DNA from: Paraflavitalea pollutisoli
GTDB lineage: Bacteria; Bacteroidota; Bacteroidia; Chitinophagales; Chitinophagaceae
Length of the DNA stretch: 64,000 bases
Direction: 5' to 3'
Assembly: GCF_029360705.1 (NCBI RefSeq)
Contig: NZ_JARKMX010000001.1
Location: 310,001-374,000, forward strand
In this document: one piece after another, positions 62,987-64,000 of the stretch
Numbering within the stretch: position 1 is the first letter of the stretch
How the letters are laid out: every line of letters begins with the position of its first letter
Notes under the pieces: generated by a model
The model's input: only the letters and a program-made list of their open reading frames with translations
Databases searched by the model: none
What the model was told of the DNA's origin: nothing
Translations under genes and position numbers: made by a program

Positions 62987-63979
62987 ATGCCACGCACCAT
63001 ACAATGGGTAATACTGTTGATCAGCCTCATCGCTTTGACCGGCATTATCAATCTAAGTATACACGCAACCAGTACGCCTTCGGGAATGGCCGACACCCTC
63101 GCCAGGCCCGATTGGCCCTGGGAAGCGCCCGATACGGCCACCATACCACGAACACCCAATGGAGACCTGGTACGATATGGCCGCAACCTCATTGTACATA
63201 CGGCCCGTTACCTGGGGCCGCAGGGCATTGTGCGGGCTATTTCCAATGGCATGAACTGCCAGAACTGTCACCTCGATGCAGGCACACGCCCCTGGGGCAA
63301 TAACTACAGTGCCGTGGCCACTACCTATCCCCGTTTCCGGGATCGCAGTGGCACGATCGAAACGGTCGAGAAACGGGTCAATGATTGTTTACAACGCAGC
63401 CTCCATGGCCAGCCACTCGATAGCAATAGCCGCGAGCTGAAAGCGATGGTGGCTTACCTGATGTGGGTAGGCAGTAATGTGCCGGCCAAGCGGAAGCCTG
63501 TGGGCGCAGGCATCAGCAGCCTGCCTTATCCCAATCTGCCAGCTGATCCTGTAGCGGGTAAGGGCGTCTATAGCCGGTATTGTCAGCGTTGTCATGGCAA
63601 AGATGGGCAAGGCTTGCGCGACAGCACCGGTCCGGGCTACTTATATCCCCCGGTATGGGGCCCGCACAGTTTCAATACCGCTGCCGGCATCTACCGGTTG
63701 TCGAAGCTGGCTGGCTATGTACGCGATAATATGCCCTACGAGGAGGCCTATCACCATAAGCCGGTACTGACGGATGAAGAAGCGTGGCACGTAGCCGCTT
63801 ATATCAATGCGCAACCGCGGCCGGAGAAAACTTTTCCCGGCGACTGGCCCCGCATCAGTACCAAGCCGGTCGATCATCCATTCGGTCCATTCAGTGATAC
63901 CTTTTCGGCCCGGCAGCACAAATACGGCCCCTTTCAACCCATCGTCGATTACCGCGAAAAGAATAAACCCGCCCCCTGA
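62987..63979 (+). CDS. TsdA-like diheme cytochrome c (thiosulfate dehydrogenase type)
   Basis: A 330-residue exported cytochrome. An N-terminal helix (WVILLISLIALTGIINLSI) is a signal or anchor. Two heme motifs, CQNCH and CQRCH, lie near residues 90 and 200. MNCQNCHLDAGTRP, DRSGTIETVEKRVNDC and the second-domain GKDGQGL are TsdA-type signatures. TsdA oxidises thiosulfate to tetrathionate or reverses it. It completes the sulfur module with the two genes upstream; the last 21 bp of the window hold no further gene. Confidence 0.85.
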   Translation: MPRTIQWVILLISLIALTGIINLSIHATSTPSGMADTLARPDWPWEAPDTATIPRTPNGDLVRYGRNLIVHTARYLGPQGIVRAISNGMNCQNCHLDAGTRPWGNNYSAVATTYPRFRDRSGTIETVEKRVNDCLQRSLHGQPLDSNSRELKAMVAYLMWVGSNVPAKRKPVGAGISSLPYPNLPADPVAGKGVYSRYCQRCHGKDGQGLRDSTGPGYLYPPVWGPHSFNTAAGIYRLSKLAGYVRDNMPYEEAYHHKPVLTDEEAWHVAAYINAQPRPEKTFPGDWPRISTKPVDHPFGPFSDTFSARQHKYGPFQPIVDYREKNKPAP

Positions 63980-64000
63980 TCCGCCAAAACAACAATCCTG

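Noticed and set aside
1..64000. CRISPR arrays, insertion sequences or prophage
   Set aside because: No regular repeat-spacer array, transposase, integrase or phage structural gene was seen on either strand.

Overview
The window looks like a chromosome segment of a Bacteroidota bacterium, most likely of the Chitinophagaceae. This rests on several observations. Promoter -7 elements have the TAnnTTTG form. Most genes lack a strong Shine-Dalgarno. The respiratory genes are those of an alternative complex III coupled to an aa3-type oxidase. Typical Bacteroidota families are present (SusC-like plug sequence, DUF5522, DUF6787-like, DUF3341, DUF420). The taxon is an inference from gene content; no 16S gene is present. 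No phage, IS element or CRISPR array was seen, so this is core chromosome with a few odd genes.

Layout. 1-4326 (+): 5'-truncated alpha-2-macroglobulin protein carrying a SusC-like plug insert. 4388-13960 (-): exported hydrolases (D-aminoacylase, penicillin acylase, M19 dipeptidase, two SxxK serine hydrolases) with a CsbD protein and an unknown protein between them. 14228-16031 (-): a small exported protein and a membrane-domain/PurN fusion. 16032-17369: a long non-coding tract with inverted repeats and 11-bp iterons. 17370-34106 (+): actABCDEF, coxB, coxA, ctaB, two subunit III genes, subunit IV, SCO, DUF420 and a small membrane protein. Together these form a quinol:cytochrome c oxidoreductase/cytochrome oxidase supercomplex with heme A and copper assembly factors.

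34141-36577 (-): an alkyltransferase-like protein with a histone-H1-like tail, DUF5522, TrmB and a lipoprotein. 36861-37080 (-): the most unusual item, a 164-nt RNA whose ends form a class II tRNA (acceptor stem, D arm, anticodon-like arm, T arm, encoded CCA) but whose variable region is about 90 nt and folds into its own branched domain. It has its own terminator and diverges from an Lrp/AsnC regulator. 38278-41395 (-): peptide-ABC permease, GT2 and alpha/beta hydrolase. 41534-46097 (+): MarR regulator, acyl-CoA dehydrogenase, cell-wall amidase, Dabb protein and DUF2251. 46160-49866 (-): gnd-zwf-pgl, the complete oxidative pentose phosphate branch.

50026-64000 holds mixed housekeeping and envelope genes: cytochrome c, RRM protein, YccF, M23 peptidase, lipoprotein, S9 peptidase, CMD protein, a 2-oxoacid:ferredoxin oxidoreductase beta subunit without its alpha partner, JmjC-like protein, YciO-like protein, GNAT and RNase HII. 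It ends in a probable sulfur module: a TauE/SafE permease, a Tat-exported DsrE-like protein and a TsdA-like diheme cytochrome. Several starts were moved inward from the longest reading frame where a signal peptide, a terminator or a promoter element showed the longer frame to be wrong.
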